64,000 nucleotides of DNA, taken from assembly GCA_036785325.1 (NCBI GenBank), contig JAXIVH010000325.1, positions 74,501 to 138,500 on the forward strand, read 5' to 3'. Under the pieces are notes generated by a model, which made no database searches, was not told the DNA's origin, and worked only from the letters and a program-made list of their open reading frames with translations. Below, in pieces: positions 14,811-25,596 of this stretch. The position numbers and the translations under genes were made by a program. Position 1 is the stretch's first letter; every line of letters starts with the position of its first letter. Origin of the DNA: Urophycis tenuis. Its lineage: Eukaryota; Chordata; Actinopteri; Gadiformes; Phycidae.

Positions 14811-17012
14811 ATGTCCGAGTGGACATTGGTTAGATACGGCAGGCGCCGTTATCGCCGACGCTCGCCATCCTGGGACGGACACGTTTATGCGCCTACGGAT
14901 AGGCCGCGCACGTGGTCCGATGATCGACGGGCTCCATCACCCCGGTGGCACGGACGTCCGCCTGGCAGGATGAGGGAGAGACCACGCTCGCCGCAGAGGT
15001 ACGTGCGGGTTTACTCCCCTCCGATGACGAGACGCCCTCGCTCGCCACCCAGGGCTCGGCGTCCATCACCGCCACCGGGCCCTCCCCGTCGTCCACCCAG
15101 GGGGCCTACCAATAGGCGCCCCGCCTCACCATCCAGAGAGAGACGTCGACACCCACACCAGAGGGACCAACGCCCCCTATCATACACCAGGGATACGCAC
15201 CCCCGATCACCTATGAGAGACGTGGGTCCTCGGGCCGGGTACCGGGGCTATGACCGCCGGGGGTTCCACGGTCGGATGGACCGTGCACCTCCCCTCCGTT
15301 ATTGGAGGGGTAACCCCCCTAACCTAAACTGGCCAGTGCCTCCGCCTGGGGCTTCTCGGCGGTCTGGCTTTGGGCCTGGTACCGGGACCTACGCTGACGT
15401 CGCCAGAGGACCGGATCGCGACCGCGATGGACATGAGGTGAGGCGTATCCCTGCCAATTTGGAATTGAAGCGTCTCATTAAAGAACTGTACGCTGTAATT
15501 AAGGTGACCCACCACCTTTCTAACGTGTCATCTGGGGCCCGTGGGGAAGGGCCCCGGACCATTCACAAAATGGTGGCCACGCTGGCCGCCATGATTAAAC
15601 CAGCGGTCCCTACTCAGACCACGCGCCTCCTGATAGAGGGGGCTGCGAGGGAGTGGGGACACACAATTTGCCTTATATTAAGGCAACACTATGAGGAATG
15701 CCTTGAGGACTTGTTTGGGAGACTCAGGGGTCTCCTCAATGAGACCTGGAGGGAGGCCTTCGGTGTGGCGACCCGCTGGGCCCGCAGGAACCTGCCCCGT
15801 CTCACTGGGGAGACGCTCGACGCCGCTGAGACCAGGCTCACGACGCTGTGGGAGCAGGAGAGGGACCCCACACCGATCCTGGTCCCTGACGTTCTGCCCC
15901 CGAGGTCCAGGGCTCCGTCGGCGTCGCTGTTGCCTTCCGGCCGCGCACTGTCTTCCCCCACCTCATCGCCGGCTCGTCATGCTGGCCCTCACCGCCCACC
16001 TCCGGCGACCGGGACCCGGGGCACGCCAGCGAGACCGGCCTCTGCGGGGTCCGGCACCGTGACGGGCTTGGAGGAGCTGTCGCCGGATTGGTTCGTCCCC
16101 CCGACGGCGGCCGTCCTCACCCCCTCGCGGCCAATGGCGTGTCCCCCCCTGGAACGGAGGGCCCCCAGGGGGGCCAGGAGGGCGTCCCCTGAGGTCTCGT
16201 CGGACGAGGATGACGGGGCTGACGGGGAGGACGGCCTTCTGGGACTCACACGAGGGAGAAGAGGTGAGTTGGTGGGAGGACCCACCCCCTGTTCTCCTTC
16301 TCCATCCCCGGGGCCCGACGCATCGGGGACCGGGGACCTCCTCGATCTGGAGGACCACGACGAGGGCCCTTCCACCTCACGGGCCGCCGCGGAGGTATTG
16401 CGGTCTGTCCGGGACCGAGGTGAGGAGCCGAGAGACGAGACCACCACCGAGAGAAGGGGAGGTCGCAGGGTCAGGGTGCACCCACATACGGCACGTAAGT
16501 TGTTGGACTGGAACCTCAACGTGGGCTCTAAGTGGCTCATTATGGGTGACTCTAACCTTGCTAGCCTCCCTGAACATGACATCCAGGACCTGCAGGTGGA
16601 CTGTTTCCCTGAATCCCAGTTCAGGCACGCGCAGGCCCTGATGGAGAAGACCACCCCTATTGAGGGGCTGGTCGTAGAAAAAATAATCATGTCGTTTGGT
16701 ATCTATAGCAGGGCCAACAAGTCAAAAGAGACAACGATTAAGAATGCCCAGGCTGCGTTGAGAGCGGCCAGGAAGCGGTTCCCTGGAGCGGAGGTGTTGA
16801 TCCAGCAGGTCAACTTCTCCACGGCCCTCCCTACAGAGGAGCAGGAGAACCTCGCCGTCCTCAACCAGCAGTTGGAGAGGAACATGCCCCACATCCCCCT
16901 CCTGCCGCAAAGCCAGTTCTCCACTGAGGAGGACAACATCAGCTGGACAGCGGAGACTGGCGACGCTTTCTTCCATCACTGGAGGGGGGTGTTAAACGCC
17001 GGGTCCCCTTGA
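14811..17012 (+). CDS. ORF1 of unit 3: SGNH-like protein, R454G and H603Q
   Basis: 733 aa. R454G lies in the basic stretch before the acidic patch. H603Q lies in the SGNH-like domain between the GDSN block and block III, in the ES-H-FRHA segment. Neither touches the GDSN serine. The frame is intact, so the unit could be as functional as the others. Confidence 0.85.
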   Translation: MSEWTLVRYGRRRYRRRSPSWDGHVYAPTDRPRTWSDDRRAPSPRWHGRPPGRMRERPRSPQRYVRVYSPPMTRRPRSPPRARRPSPPPGPPRRPPRGPTNRRPASPSRERRRHPHQRDQRPLSYTRDTHPRSPMRDVGPRAGYRGYDRRGFHGRMDRAPPLRYWRGNPPNLNWPVPPPGASRRSGFGPGTGTYADVARGPDRDRDGHEVRRIPANLELKRLIKELYAVIKVTHHLSNVSSGARGEGPRTIHKMVATLAAMIKPAVPTQTTRLLIEGAAREWGHTICLILRQHYEECLEDLFGRLRGLLNETWREAFGVATRWARRNLPRLTGETLDAAETRLTTLWEQERDPTPILVPDVLPPRSRAPSASLLPSGRALSSPTSSPARHAGPHRPPPATGTRGTPARPASAGSGTVTGLEELSPDWFVPPTAAVLTPSRPMACPPLERRAPRGARRASPEVSSDEDDGADGEDGLLGLTRGRRGELVGGPTPCSPSPSPGPDASGTGDLLDLEDHDEGPSTSRAAAEVLRSVRDRGEEPRDETTTERRGGRRVRVHPHTARKLLDWNLNVGSKWLIMGDSNLASLPEHDIQDLQVDCFPESQFRHAQALMEKTTPIEGLVVEKIIMSFGIYSRANKSKETTIKNAQAALRAARKRFPGAEVLIQQVNFSTALPTEEQENLAVLNQQLERNMPHIPLLPQSQFSTEEDNISWTAETGDAFFHHWRGVLNAGSP

Positions 17013-19207
17013 GCCCGACACCGGCAGGGGTAAAGGACGTTCCCTCCTTAGGGGGTAAGACAATTGTCAATTTGACCAAGGACCTACGCTTAACAGCGCC
17101 ACAGACAACCCTCTTGAACAGAGGTTTGTCTTTTATCCCTACTCACTGTTTAGAACGGGAGCTTAAAAAACAATTGAAATGTGATGTTTATAATTACCAT
17201 AGGAGGCTCAAATTAATCAGCTTTTTCCAGGATAGTACTGGTACTGCACCGCCTTTCGGGGGCCCTTCCCTTTGGACGCCCCCATCGGGGGCCCTCCCGG
17301 AGGCGTTGCACAGACTCATAACATGTGACCTTTCAACACTCAAAAAACAGTATAGGACGCCCAGCGAGAAGCCCAACCTATCGCCTGGCGAACTAGAGGC
17401 CCTTACCCAACTAAAACAAAACAGGGAGATTGTTATTAAACCCGCTGACAAGGGATCTGCAGTGGTTGTCCTCAGCAGGGACCAATATGTCCTAGAGGCA
17501 GAGCGCCAGCTCAGGGATGAGGTCTACTATCGGAAATTAGACGGACCTATTTACCTTGACACCATTAAAGAGGTCATAAACATCATTGACTCCCTCTTTA
17601 GAGCTAAATTCATCAATTCTAAACAACGCCGTTATCTAATCGGGGGGGATGAGGAACCGAGGGCCAGACGCTTTTATATACTGCCAAAAATACATAAGGA
17701 CCCCGCCACCTGGACGGTCCCCTTTGAGGTCCCTCCGGGTAGGCCCATAGTTTCAGACTGTGGCAGTGAGACGTACCGGACAGCAGAATACATCGACCAC
17801 TTCCTTAACCCCCTCTCGACCAGACACCCCTCCTATATTAAGGATACCTACCACTTTGTGGGGATCGTCAAGGGCCTCAAGGTGCCACCGGGGGCCCTAC
17901 TGTTTTCCATGGATGTCAAGAGCCTCTACACCAACATCCCTATAGAGGCCGGCATCCAGTGTGTAAGACGATTCTTCAACAGGTATCCCGACCCGACCCG
18001 ACCCGACATGCAGCTCTTAAAGCTGCTAGACATTAACCTGACTAAAAACGATTTCATTTTCAATGGGGACTTTTATCTCCAAACTAAAGGCACGGCTATG
18101 GGCAAGAAATTCGCCCCGGCCTACGCCAATATTTATATGGCCAATTGGGAGGAGGAGGCCCTGGCCACTTGTCCCCTAAGGCCCCTACACTACTACAGAT
18201 ATTTGGATGACATATGGGGAATTTGGCCGGGCTCCAAAATTCAATTCACACAATTTGTACTGACACTTAACGCTTACGACCCTTCTATCCAATTGACCTA
18301 TGAACTCAACTCCCAGACCATAGACTTCCTTGACACCACGACTTACAAGGGACCGGACTTTCTGACCGATTTAAAATTAAACATCAAAGTCTTCTTTAAG
18401 AAGACTGACACCCACGCCCTCTTGCATAAAAGCAGCTTCCACCCGAAGCACACCTACAAGGGACTGGTGAAATCCCAGATCCTTAGATTCAGGAGGATTT
18501 GTACAAGGGACGGGGACTTTGGGCAGGCGGTCGCCATTCTCTTTAGGGCCTTGAGGGATAGGGGTTATTCCAGGTCCTTCCTCAGGCTCTGTCTGAAGAC
18601 TTTCTCGGACAGGACTGAGAGGGGCCTGGACAAGCCCATTCCCCTTATCAACACATATAGCTCAATGACGGTTACTCTGAACAGCAGCCTGAAGGCCAAC
18701 TTCGCGAGGTTCCTGGGGCAGCAGGAGCCCTTTACAGAATATAGGGTCATCTCGGCCTTCAGGCGTAGTAAAAACTTGAGGGACATGTTAGTACGGGCTA
18801 CCCTGTCCTCATCAGAGGACAGAGCAAGGACGACCATTATAGACACACATTTCATGAAATTGAGATTTATTTCTAATAAGCAAACGCATGCCTGGCACGA
18901 GGTCACACAGGCCTCGACCCCAAAAACATCCAACTGCATTTATCTGATTTTCTGCTCCCTTTGTCCAGCGCAGTTTGTTGGCGGCACCGGCGTCCAGGTA
19001 TCGTCCCACATCAAGCGCCTTAGATTAGAAGTGCACCTCAAGGGGGACCTTGACTCACCGGTGGTGCAGCATTTCCTTATGCATGGTCTGGGTGCCTTTA
19101 GGTATACTGTACTACAGAGCAATGTTACCTGGACCCCTGCACAGAGGAGGGACAGGGTGATGGTTTGGCTCCACCTGCTGGGGGCAAAATCCATCTACCC
19201 CTGGTGA
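17009..19207 (+). CDS. ORF2 of unit 3: Penelope-type reverse transcriptase
   Basis: Protein identical to unit 1 ORF2. The slippery heptamer is at 16991-16997. Confidence 0.91.
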   Translation: MSPTPAGVKDVPSLGGKTIVNLTKDLRLTAPQTTLLNRGLSFIPTHCLERELKKQLKCDVYNYHRRLKLISFFQDSTGTAPPFGGPSLWTPPSGALPEALHRLITCDLSTLKKQYRTPSEKPNLSPGELEALTQLKQNREIVIKPADKGSAVVVLSRDQYVLEAERQLRDEVYYRKLDGPIYLDTIKEVINIIDSLFRAKFINSKQRRYLIGGDEEPRARRFYILPKIHKDPATWTVPFEVPPGRPIVSDCGSETYRTAEYIDHFLNPLSTRHPSYIKDTYHFVGIVKGLKVPPGALLFSMDVKSLYTNIPIEAGIQCVRRFFNRYPDPTRPDMQLLKLLDINLTKNDFIFNGDFYLQTKGTAMGKKFAPAYANIYMANWEEEALATCPLRPLHYYRYLDDIWGIWPGSKIQFTQFVLTLNAYDPSIQLTYELNSQTIDFLDTTTYKGPDFLTDLKLNIKVFFKKTDTHALLHKSSFHPKHTYKGLVKSQILRFRRICTRDGDFGQAVAILFRALRDRGYSRSFLRLCLKTFSDRTERGLDKPIPLINTYSSMTVTLNSSLKANFARFLGQQEPFTEYRVISAFRRSKNLRDMLVRATLSSSEDRARTTIIDTHFMKLRFISNKQTHAWHEVTQASTPKTSNCIYLIFCSLCPAQFVGGTGVQVSSHIKRLRLEVHLKGDLDSPVVQHFLMHGLGAFRYTVLQSNVTWTPAQRRDRVMVWLHLLGAKSIYPW

Positions 19208-19229
19208 GGACTCCTGAGCTGAACCCTCA

Positions 19230-20000
19230 CCCTCACCCCAACCCTAACCTCAATACAATAATTAATTTAATTGTAATATAACATTGTTTCCTTAGGCCTA
19301 ACCTTAACCTCAGCCTAACATCATAATCCAATTTGACCTAACCCTAACCCAATTTATTCTAATCCTAACCCTAACCCTAACCATAACCCTATTTGTTCTA
19401 ATCCTAACCCTAACCCTAACCATAACCTAATTTAATCTTACCCTAACCCTAAACCCTAACCATAACCCAATTTGATCCAACCCTAACCCTAATCCTAACC
19501 ATAATCAACATTTATTTTCAAAAACCTCAACTTAACCTCAATATAACATTGTTCCTCAGACCTAACCAAAACCCTCACCCCAACCCTAACCTCAATACAA
19601 TAATTAATTTAATTGCAATATAACATTGTTTTTTTAGGCCTAACCTTAATCTCAGCCTAACATCATAATCCAATTTGACCTAACCTTAACCCAATTTATT
19701 CTAATCCTAACCCTAACCCTAACCATAACCCTATTTGTTCTAACCCTAACCCTAACCCTAACCATAACCTAATTTAATCTTACCCTAACCCTAAACCCTA
19801 ACCATAACCCTATTTGTTCTAACCCTAACCCTAACCCTAATCCTAAACATAACCTAATTTAATCTTACCCTAACCCTAAACCCTAATCATAACCCAATTT
19901 GATCCAACCCTAACCCTAATCCTAACCATAATCAACATTCATTTTCAAAAACCTCAATTTAACCTCAATATAACATTGTTCCTCAGACCTAACCATAACC
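19230..20000 (+). repeat. degenerate telomere-like (CCCTAA)n block, unit 3
   Basis: Same structure as at 1005-1775. Confidence 0.92.
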
Positions 20001-20732
20001 TACCTCAACAGTGACCTCTGACCTCTATTGGAACTGCTTTGGATGACCCTGACCTGGACCCTAATCAACATCATAATTTACAATTCAAGTTTAGATCCAG
20101 GATATTTTGGGTGTAGGTGAGTATTGCAAGTATCAATAAAAATAAATATATATGGATGTAATGTTTGGAATTTGATTGCGTGGGGCTTGGACCATGATGT
20201 CATTTACTGACTGCTGGCCAATGACATCATGGTAACAGCGATCGCGACTTTTCTAATTGATTCATTTCTTTGTTTGTATTAAATGTTTAGTTTTTATAAA
20301 AACACTATAATCAGTTCTATATATAACAACTTTGTTTATTATTATCAACTCCACTAATGTTCATTGTTTTTCTTTTTAACTCGTTTGTAGAAGTGACGTT
20401 AGTCACATGATCGCCTTACATAAAAAAATATATTTAATTTTTTTTCTACATATATGTTCGCTGTTACCGTGTTCAGTTATTATTTATTTACTTATCTGTG
20501 TCTCTTATTACTTGTATTATATTTCAATAAAAGAAAGTTATATTAACTGTTGCACAGGGGGTGGGATTGTGGGCTGCCGCGATCTGGAACCAACCTGTTG
20601 GCTCCAATCAAATGGGAGGGCGTTCCCTGTTGGAGTCAATTGGGTTGGGGTCCTTGCGATCTCACAGTCTCAACCTTACCTGCCAAGAGAGAGTTCGCCA
20701 CAACATTTGTGCTTTTTATGTTTTTTATTTTT
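20001..20732 (+). promoter_or_regulatory. AT-rich 3'UTR/promoter-like region of unit 3
   Basis: Inverted repeat 20192-20232, TATAAAA 20295-20301, long hairpin 20586-20653. No gene is seen. Confidence 0.42.
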
Positions 20733-20783
20733 GTGCAAACCTGAAGAAGGCCAGAATACTGGCCGAAACGTCGTTTTTTGCAC
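20733..20783 (+). ncRNA. hammerhead ribozyme, junction of units 3 and 4
   Basis: Core unchanged. Predicted cleavage is after C20772. Confidence 0.8.
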
Positions 20784-20885
20784 TTGTTTTAAATAAATAG
20801 TTACTTTGTTAAACTTTTACTCTCGTTCCAATTTTTTATTTAATTTTTTTCGAGACACAGCGTTATCACACTCTCCACTAATACA

Positions 20886-21723
20886 ATGTCCGAGTGGACA
20901 TTGGTTAGATACGGCAGGCGCCGTTATCGCCGACGCTCGCCATCCTGGGACGGACACGTTTATGCGCCTACGGATAGGCCGCGCACGTGGTCCGATGATC
21001 GACGGGCTCCATCACCCCGGTGGCACGGACGTCCGCCTGGCAGGATGAGGGAGAGACCACGCTCGCCGCAGAGGTACGTGCGGGTTTACTCCCCTCCGAT
21101 GACGAGACGCCCTCGCTCGCCACCCAGGGCTCGGCGTCCATCACCGCCACCGGGCCCTCCCCGTCGTCCACCCAGGGGGCCTACCAATAGGCGCCCCGCC
21201 TCACCATCCAGAGAGAGACGTCGACACCCACACCAGAGGGACCAACGCCCCCTATCATACACCAGGGATACGCACCCCCGATCACCTATGAGAGACGTGG
21301 GTCCTCGGGCCGGGTTTCCCTGAATCCCATTTCAGGCACGCGCAGGCCCTGATGGAGAAGACCACCCCTATTGAGGGGCTGGTCGTAGAAAAAATAATCA
21401 TGTCGTTTGGTATCTATAGCAGGGCCAACAAGTCAAAAGAGACAACGATTAAGAATGCCCAGGCTGCGTTGAGAGCGGCCAGGAAGCGGTTCCCTGGAGC
21501 GGAGGTGTTGATCCAGCAGGTCAACTTCTCCACGGCCCTCCCTACAGAGGAGCAGGAGAACCTCGCCGTCCTCAACCAGCAGTTGGAGAGGAACATGCCC
21601 CACATCCCCCTCCTGCCGCAAAGCCAGTTCTCCACTGAGGAGGACAACATCAGCTGGACAGCGGAGACTGGCGACGCTTTCTTCCATCACTGGAGGGGGG
21701 TGTTAAACGCCGGGTCCCCTTGA
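20886..21723 (+). pseudogene. ORF1 of unit 4, broken by internal deletion
   Basis: The first 143 residues (Arg/Ser/Pro-rich region) are retained, then the deletion shifts the frame and translation ends after two foreign residues at 21323. The original frame survives downstream as a 123-residue remnant from Met611 (21352-21723), covering only the end of the SGNH-like domain. The helical middle, the acidic linker and the GDSN block are gone. A 145-aa basic peptide could still be made. Ribosomes on it would not reach the frameshift site, so ORF2 of this unit may be silent. Confidence 0.9.
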
Positions 21724-23918
21724 GCCCGACACCGGCAGGGGTAAAGGACGTTCCCTCCTTAGGGGGTAAGACAATTGTCAATTTGACCAAGGACCTACGC
21801 TTAACAGCGCCACAGACAACCCTCTTGAACAGAGGTTTGTCTTTTATCCCTACTCACTGTTTAGAACGGGAGCTTAAAAAACAATTGAAATGTGATGTTT
21901 ATAATTACCATAGGAGGCTCAAATTAATCAGCTTTTTCCAGGATAGTACTGGTACTGCACCGCCTTTCGGGGGCCCTTCCCTTTGGACGCCCCCATCGGG
22001 GGCCCTCCCGGAGGCGTTGCACAGACTCATAACATGTGACCTTTCAACACTCAAAAAACAGTATAGGACGCCCAGCGAGAAGCCCAACCTATCGCCTGGC
22101 GAACTAGAGGCCCTTACCCAACTAAAACAAAACAGGGAGATTGTTATTAAACCCGCTGACAAGGGATCTGCAGTGGTTGTCCTCAGCAGGGACCAATATG
22201 TCCTAGAGGCAGAGCGCCAGCTCAGGGATGAGGTCTACTATCGGAAATTAGACGGACCTATTTACCTTGACACCATTAAAGAGGTCATAAACATCATTGA
22301 CTCCCTCTTTAGAGCTAAATTCATCAATTCTAAACAACGCCGTTATCTAATCGGGGGGGATGAGGAACCGAGGGCCAGACGCTTTTATATACTGCCAAAA
22401 ATACATAAGGACCCCGCCACCTGGACGGTCCCCTTTGAGGTCCCTCCGGGTAGGCCCATAGTTTCAGACTGTGGCAGTGAGACGTACCGGACAGCAGAAT
22501 ACATCGACCACTTCCTTAACCCCCTCTCGACCAGACACCCCTCCTATATTAAGGATACCTACCACTTTGTGGGGATCGTCAAGGGCCTCAAGGTGCCACC
22601 GGGGGCCCTACTGTTTTCCATGGATGTCAAGAGCCTCTACACCAACATCCCTATAGAGGCCGGCATCCAGTGTGTAAGACGATTCTTCAACAGGTATCCC
22701 GACCCGACCCGACCCGACATGCAGCTCTTAAAGCTGCTAGACATTAACCTGACTAAAAACGATTTCATTTTCAATGGGGACTTTTATCTCCAAACTAAAG
22801 GCACGGCTATGGGCAAGAAATTCGCCCCGGCCTACGCCAATATTTATATGGCCAATTGGGAGGAGGAGGCCCTGGCCACTTGTCCCCTAAGGCCCCTACA
22901 CTACTACAGATATTTGGATGACATATGGGGAATTTGGCCGGGCTCCAAAATTCAATTCACACAATTTGTACTGACACTTAACGCTTACGACCCTTCTATC
23001 CAATTGACCTATGAACTCAACTCCCAGACCATAGACTTCCTTGACACCACGACTTACAAGGGACCGGACTTTCTGACCGATTTAAAATTAAACATCAAAG
23101 TCTTCTTTAAGAAGACTGACACCCACGCCCTCTTGCATAAAAGCAGCTTCCACCCGAAGCACACCTACAAGGGACTGGTGAAATCCCAGATCCTTAGATT
23201 CAGGAGGATTTGTACAAGGGACGGGGACTTTGGGCAGGCGGTCGCCATTCTCTTTAGGGCCTTGAGGGATAGGGGTTATTCCAGGTCCTTCCTCAGGCTC
23301 TGTCTGAAGACTTTCTCGGACAGGACTGAGAGGGGCCTGGACAAGCCCATTCCCCTTATCAACACATATAGCTCAATGACGGTTACTCTGAACAGCAGCC
23401 TGAAGGCCAACTTCGCGAGGTTCCTGGGGCAGCAGGAGCCCTTTACAGAATATAGGGTCATCTCGGCCTTCAGGCGTAGTAAAAACTTGAGGGACATGTT
23501 AGTACGGGCTACCCTGTCCTCATCAGAGGACAGAGCAAGGACGACCATTATAGACACACATTTCATGAAATTGAGATTTATTTCTAATAAGCAAACGCAT
23601 GCCTGGCACGAGGTCACACAGGCCTCGACCCCAAAAACATCCAACTGCATTTATCTGATTTTCTGCTCCCTTTGTCCAGCGCAGTTTGTTGGCGGCACCG
23701 GCGTCCAGGTATCGTCCCACATCAAGCGCCTTAGATTAGAAGTGCACCTCAAGGGGGACCTTGACTCACCGGTGGTGCAGCATTTCCTTATGCATGGTCT
23801 GGGTGCCTTTAGGTATACTGTACTACAGAGCAATGTTACCTGGACCCCTGCACAGAGGAGGGACAGGGTGATGGTTTGGCTCCACCTGCTGGGGGCAAAA
23901 TCCATCTACCCCTGGTGA
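21720..23918 (+). CDS. ORF2 of unit 4: Penelope-type reverse transcriptase
   Basis: Full-length frame, protein identical to unit 1 ORF2. The slippery heptamer is still present at 21702-21708 but is uncoupled from ORF1 translation by the upstream frameshift. Confidence 0.88.
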   Translation: MSPTPAGVKDVPSLGGKTIVNLTKDLRLTAPQTTLLNRGLSFIPTHCLERELKKQLKCDVYNYHRRLKLISFFQDSTGTAPPFGGPSLWTPPSGALPEALHRLITCDLSTLKKQYRTPSEKPNLSPGELEALTQLKQNREIVIKPADKGSAVVVLSRDQYVLEAERQLRDEVYYRKLDGPIYLDTIKEVINIIDSLFRAKFINSKQRRYLIGGDEEPRARRFYILPKIHKDPATWTVPFEVPPGRPIVSDCGSETYRTAEYIDHFLNPLSTRHPSYIKDTYHFVGIVKGLKVPPGALLFSMDVKSLYTNIPIEAGIQCVRRFFNRYPDPTRPDMQLLKLLDINLTKNDFIFNGDFYLQTKGTAMGKKFAPAYANIYMANWEEEALATCPLRPLHYYRYLDDIWGIWPGSKIQFTQFVLTLNAYDPSIQLTYELNSQTIDFLDTTTYKGPDFLTDLKLNIKVFFKKTDTHALLHKSSFHPKHTYKGLVKSQILRFRRICTRDGDFGQAVAILFRALRDRGYSRSFLRLCLKTFSDRTERGLDKPIPLINTYSSMTVTLNSSLKANFARFLGQQEPFTEYRVISAFRRSKNLRDMLVRATLSSSEDRARTTIIDTHFMKLRFISNKQTHAWHEVTQASTPKTSNCIYLIFCSLCPAQFVGGTGVQVSSHIKRLRLEVHLKGDLDSPVVQHFLMHGLGAFRYTVLQSNVTWTPAQRRDRVMVWLHLLGAKSIYPW

Positions 23919-23940
23919 GGACTCCTGAGCTGAACCCTCA

Positions 23941-24711
23941 CCCTCACCCCAACCCTAACCTCAATACAATAATTAATTTAATTGTAATATAACATTGTTT
24001 CCTTAGGCCTAACCTTAACCTCAGCCTAACATCATAATCCAATTTGACCTAACCCTAACCCAATTTATTCTAATCCTAACCCTAACCCTAACCATAACCC
24101 TATTTGTTCTAATCCTAACCCTAACCCTAACCATAACCTAATTTAATCTTACCCTAACCCTAAACCCTAACCATAACCCAATTTGATCCAACCCTAACCC
24201 TAATCCTAACCATAATCAACATTTATTTTCAAAAACCTCAACTTAACCTCAATATAACATTGTTCCTCAGACCTAACCAAAACCCTCACCCCAACCCTAA
24301 CCTCAATACAATAATTAATTTAATTGCAATATAACATTGTTTTTTTAGGCCTAACCTTAATCTCAGCCTAACATCATAATCCAATTTGACCTAACCTTAA
24401 CCCAATTTATTCTAATCCTAACCCTAACCCTAACCATAACCCTATTTGTTCTAACCCTAACCCTAACCCTAACCATAACCTAATTTAATCTTACCCTAAC
24501 CCTAAACCCTAACCATAACCCTATTTGTTCTAACCCTAACCCTAACCCTAATCCTAAACATAACCTAATTTAATCTTACCCTAACCCTAAACCCTAATCA
24601 TAACCCAATTTGATCCAACCCTAACCCTAATCCTAACCATAATCAACATTCATTTTCAAAAACCTCAATTTAACCTCAATATAACATTGTTCCTCAGACC
24701 TAACCATAACC
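23941..24711 (+). repeat. degenerate telomere-like (CCCTAA)n block, unit 4
   Basis: Same structure as at 1005-1775. Confidence 0.92.
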
Positions 24712-25443
24712 TACCTCAACAGTGACCTCTGACCTCTATTGGAACTGCTTTGGATGACCCTGACCTGGACCCTAATCAACATCATAATTTACAATTCAAG
24801 TTTAGATCCAGGATATTTTGGGTGTAGGTGAGTATTGCAAGTATCAATAAAAATAAATATATATGGATGTAATGTTTGGAATTTGATTGCGTGGGGCTTG
24901 GACCATGATGTCATTTACTGACTGCTGGCCAATGACATCATGGTAACAGCGATCGCGACTTTTCTAATTGATTCATTTCTTTGTTTGTATTAAATGTTTA
25001 GTTTTTATAAAAACACTATAATCAGTTCTATATATAACAACTTTGTTTATTATTATCAACTCCACTAATGTTCATTGTTTTTCTTTTTAACTCGTTTGTA
25101 GAAGTGACGTTAGTCACATGATCGCCTTACATAAAAAAATATATTTAATTTTTTTTCTACATATATGTTCGCTGTTACCGTGTTCAGTTATTATTTATTT
25201 ACTTATCTGTGTCTCTTATTACTTGTATTATATTTCAATAAAAGAAAGTTATATTAACTGTTGCACAGGGGGTGGGATTGTGGGCTGCCGCGATCTGGAA
25301 CCAACCTGTTGGCTCCAATCAAATGGGAGGGCGTTCCCTGTTGGAGTCAATTGGGTTGGGGTCCTTGCGATCTCACAGTCTCAACCTTACCTGCCAAGAG
25401 AGAGTTCGCCACAACATTTGTGCTTTTTATGTTTTTTATTTTT
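24712..25443 (+). promoter_or_regulatory. AT-rich 3'UTR/promoter-like region of unit 4
   Basis: Inverted repeat 24903-24943, TATAAAA 25006-25012, long hairpin 25297-25364. No gene is seen. Confidence 0.42.
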
Positions 25444-25494
25444 GTGCAAACCTGAAGAAGGCCAGAATACTGGCCGAAACGTCGTTTTTTGCAC
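25444..25494 (+). ncRNA. hammerhead ribozyme, junction of units 4 and 5
   Basis: Core unchanged. Predicted cleavage is after C25483. Confidence 0.8.
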
Positions 25495-25596
25495 TTGTTT
25501 TAAATAAATAGTTACTTTGTTAAACTTTTACTCTCGTTCCAATTTTTTATTTAATTTTTTTCGAGACACAGCGTTATCACACTCTCCACTAATACA

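Larger units (their letters stand above)
14698..20772 (+). mobile_element. Penelope-like element, unit 3 (complete, variant)
   Basis: Full-length unit marked by two missense changes in ORF1 (16170 A to G, 16619 T to G). Exactly the same pair occurs in unit 7, 22,936 bp downstream, and nowhere else in the window. Confidence 0.95.
20773..25483 (+). mobile_element. Penelope-like element, unit 4 (4,711 bp, ORF1 deletion)
   Basis: Lacks 1,364 bp of ORF1 relative to unit 1 (equivalent to 3091-4454). The junction is at 21315/21316 with two bases of shared sequence (GT). All other parts, including ORF2, the repeat block and the ribozyme, are present. Confidence 0.95.

Noticed and set aside
20886..21723. 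The 1,364-bp gap in units 4 and 8 as a spliced intron (retrocopy)
   Set aside because: The removed segment does not run from GT to AG in any register allowed by the two-base overlap, so it is a deletion.
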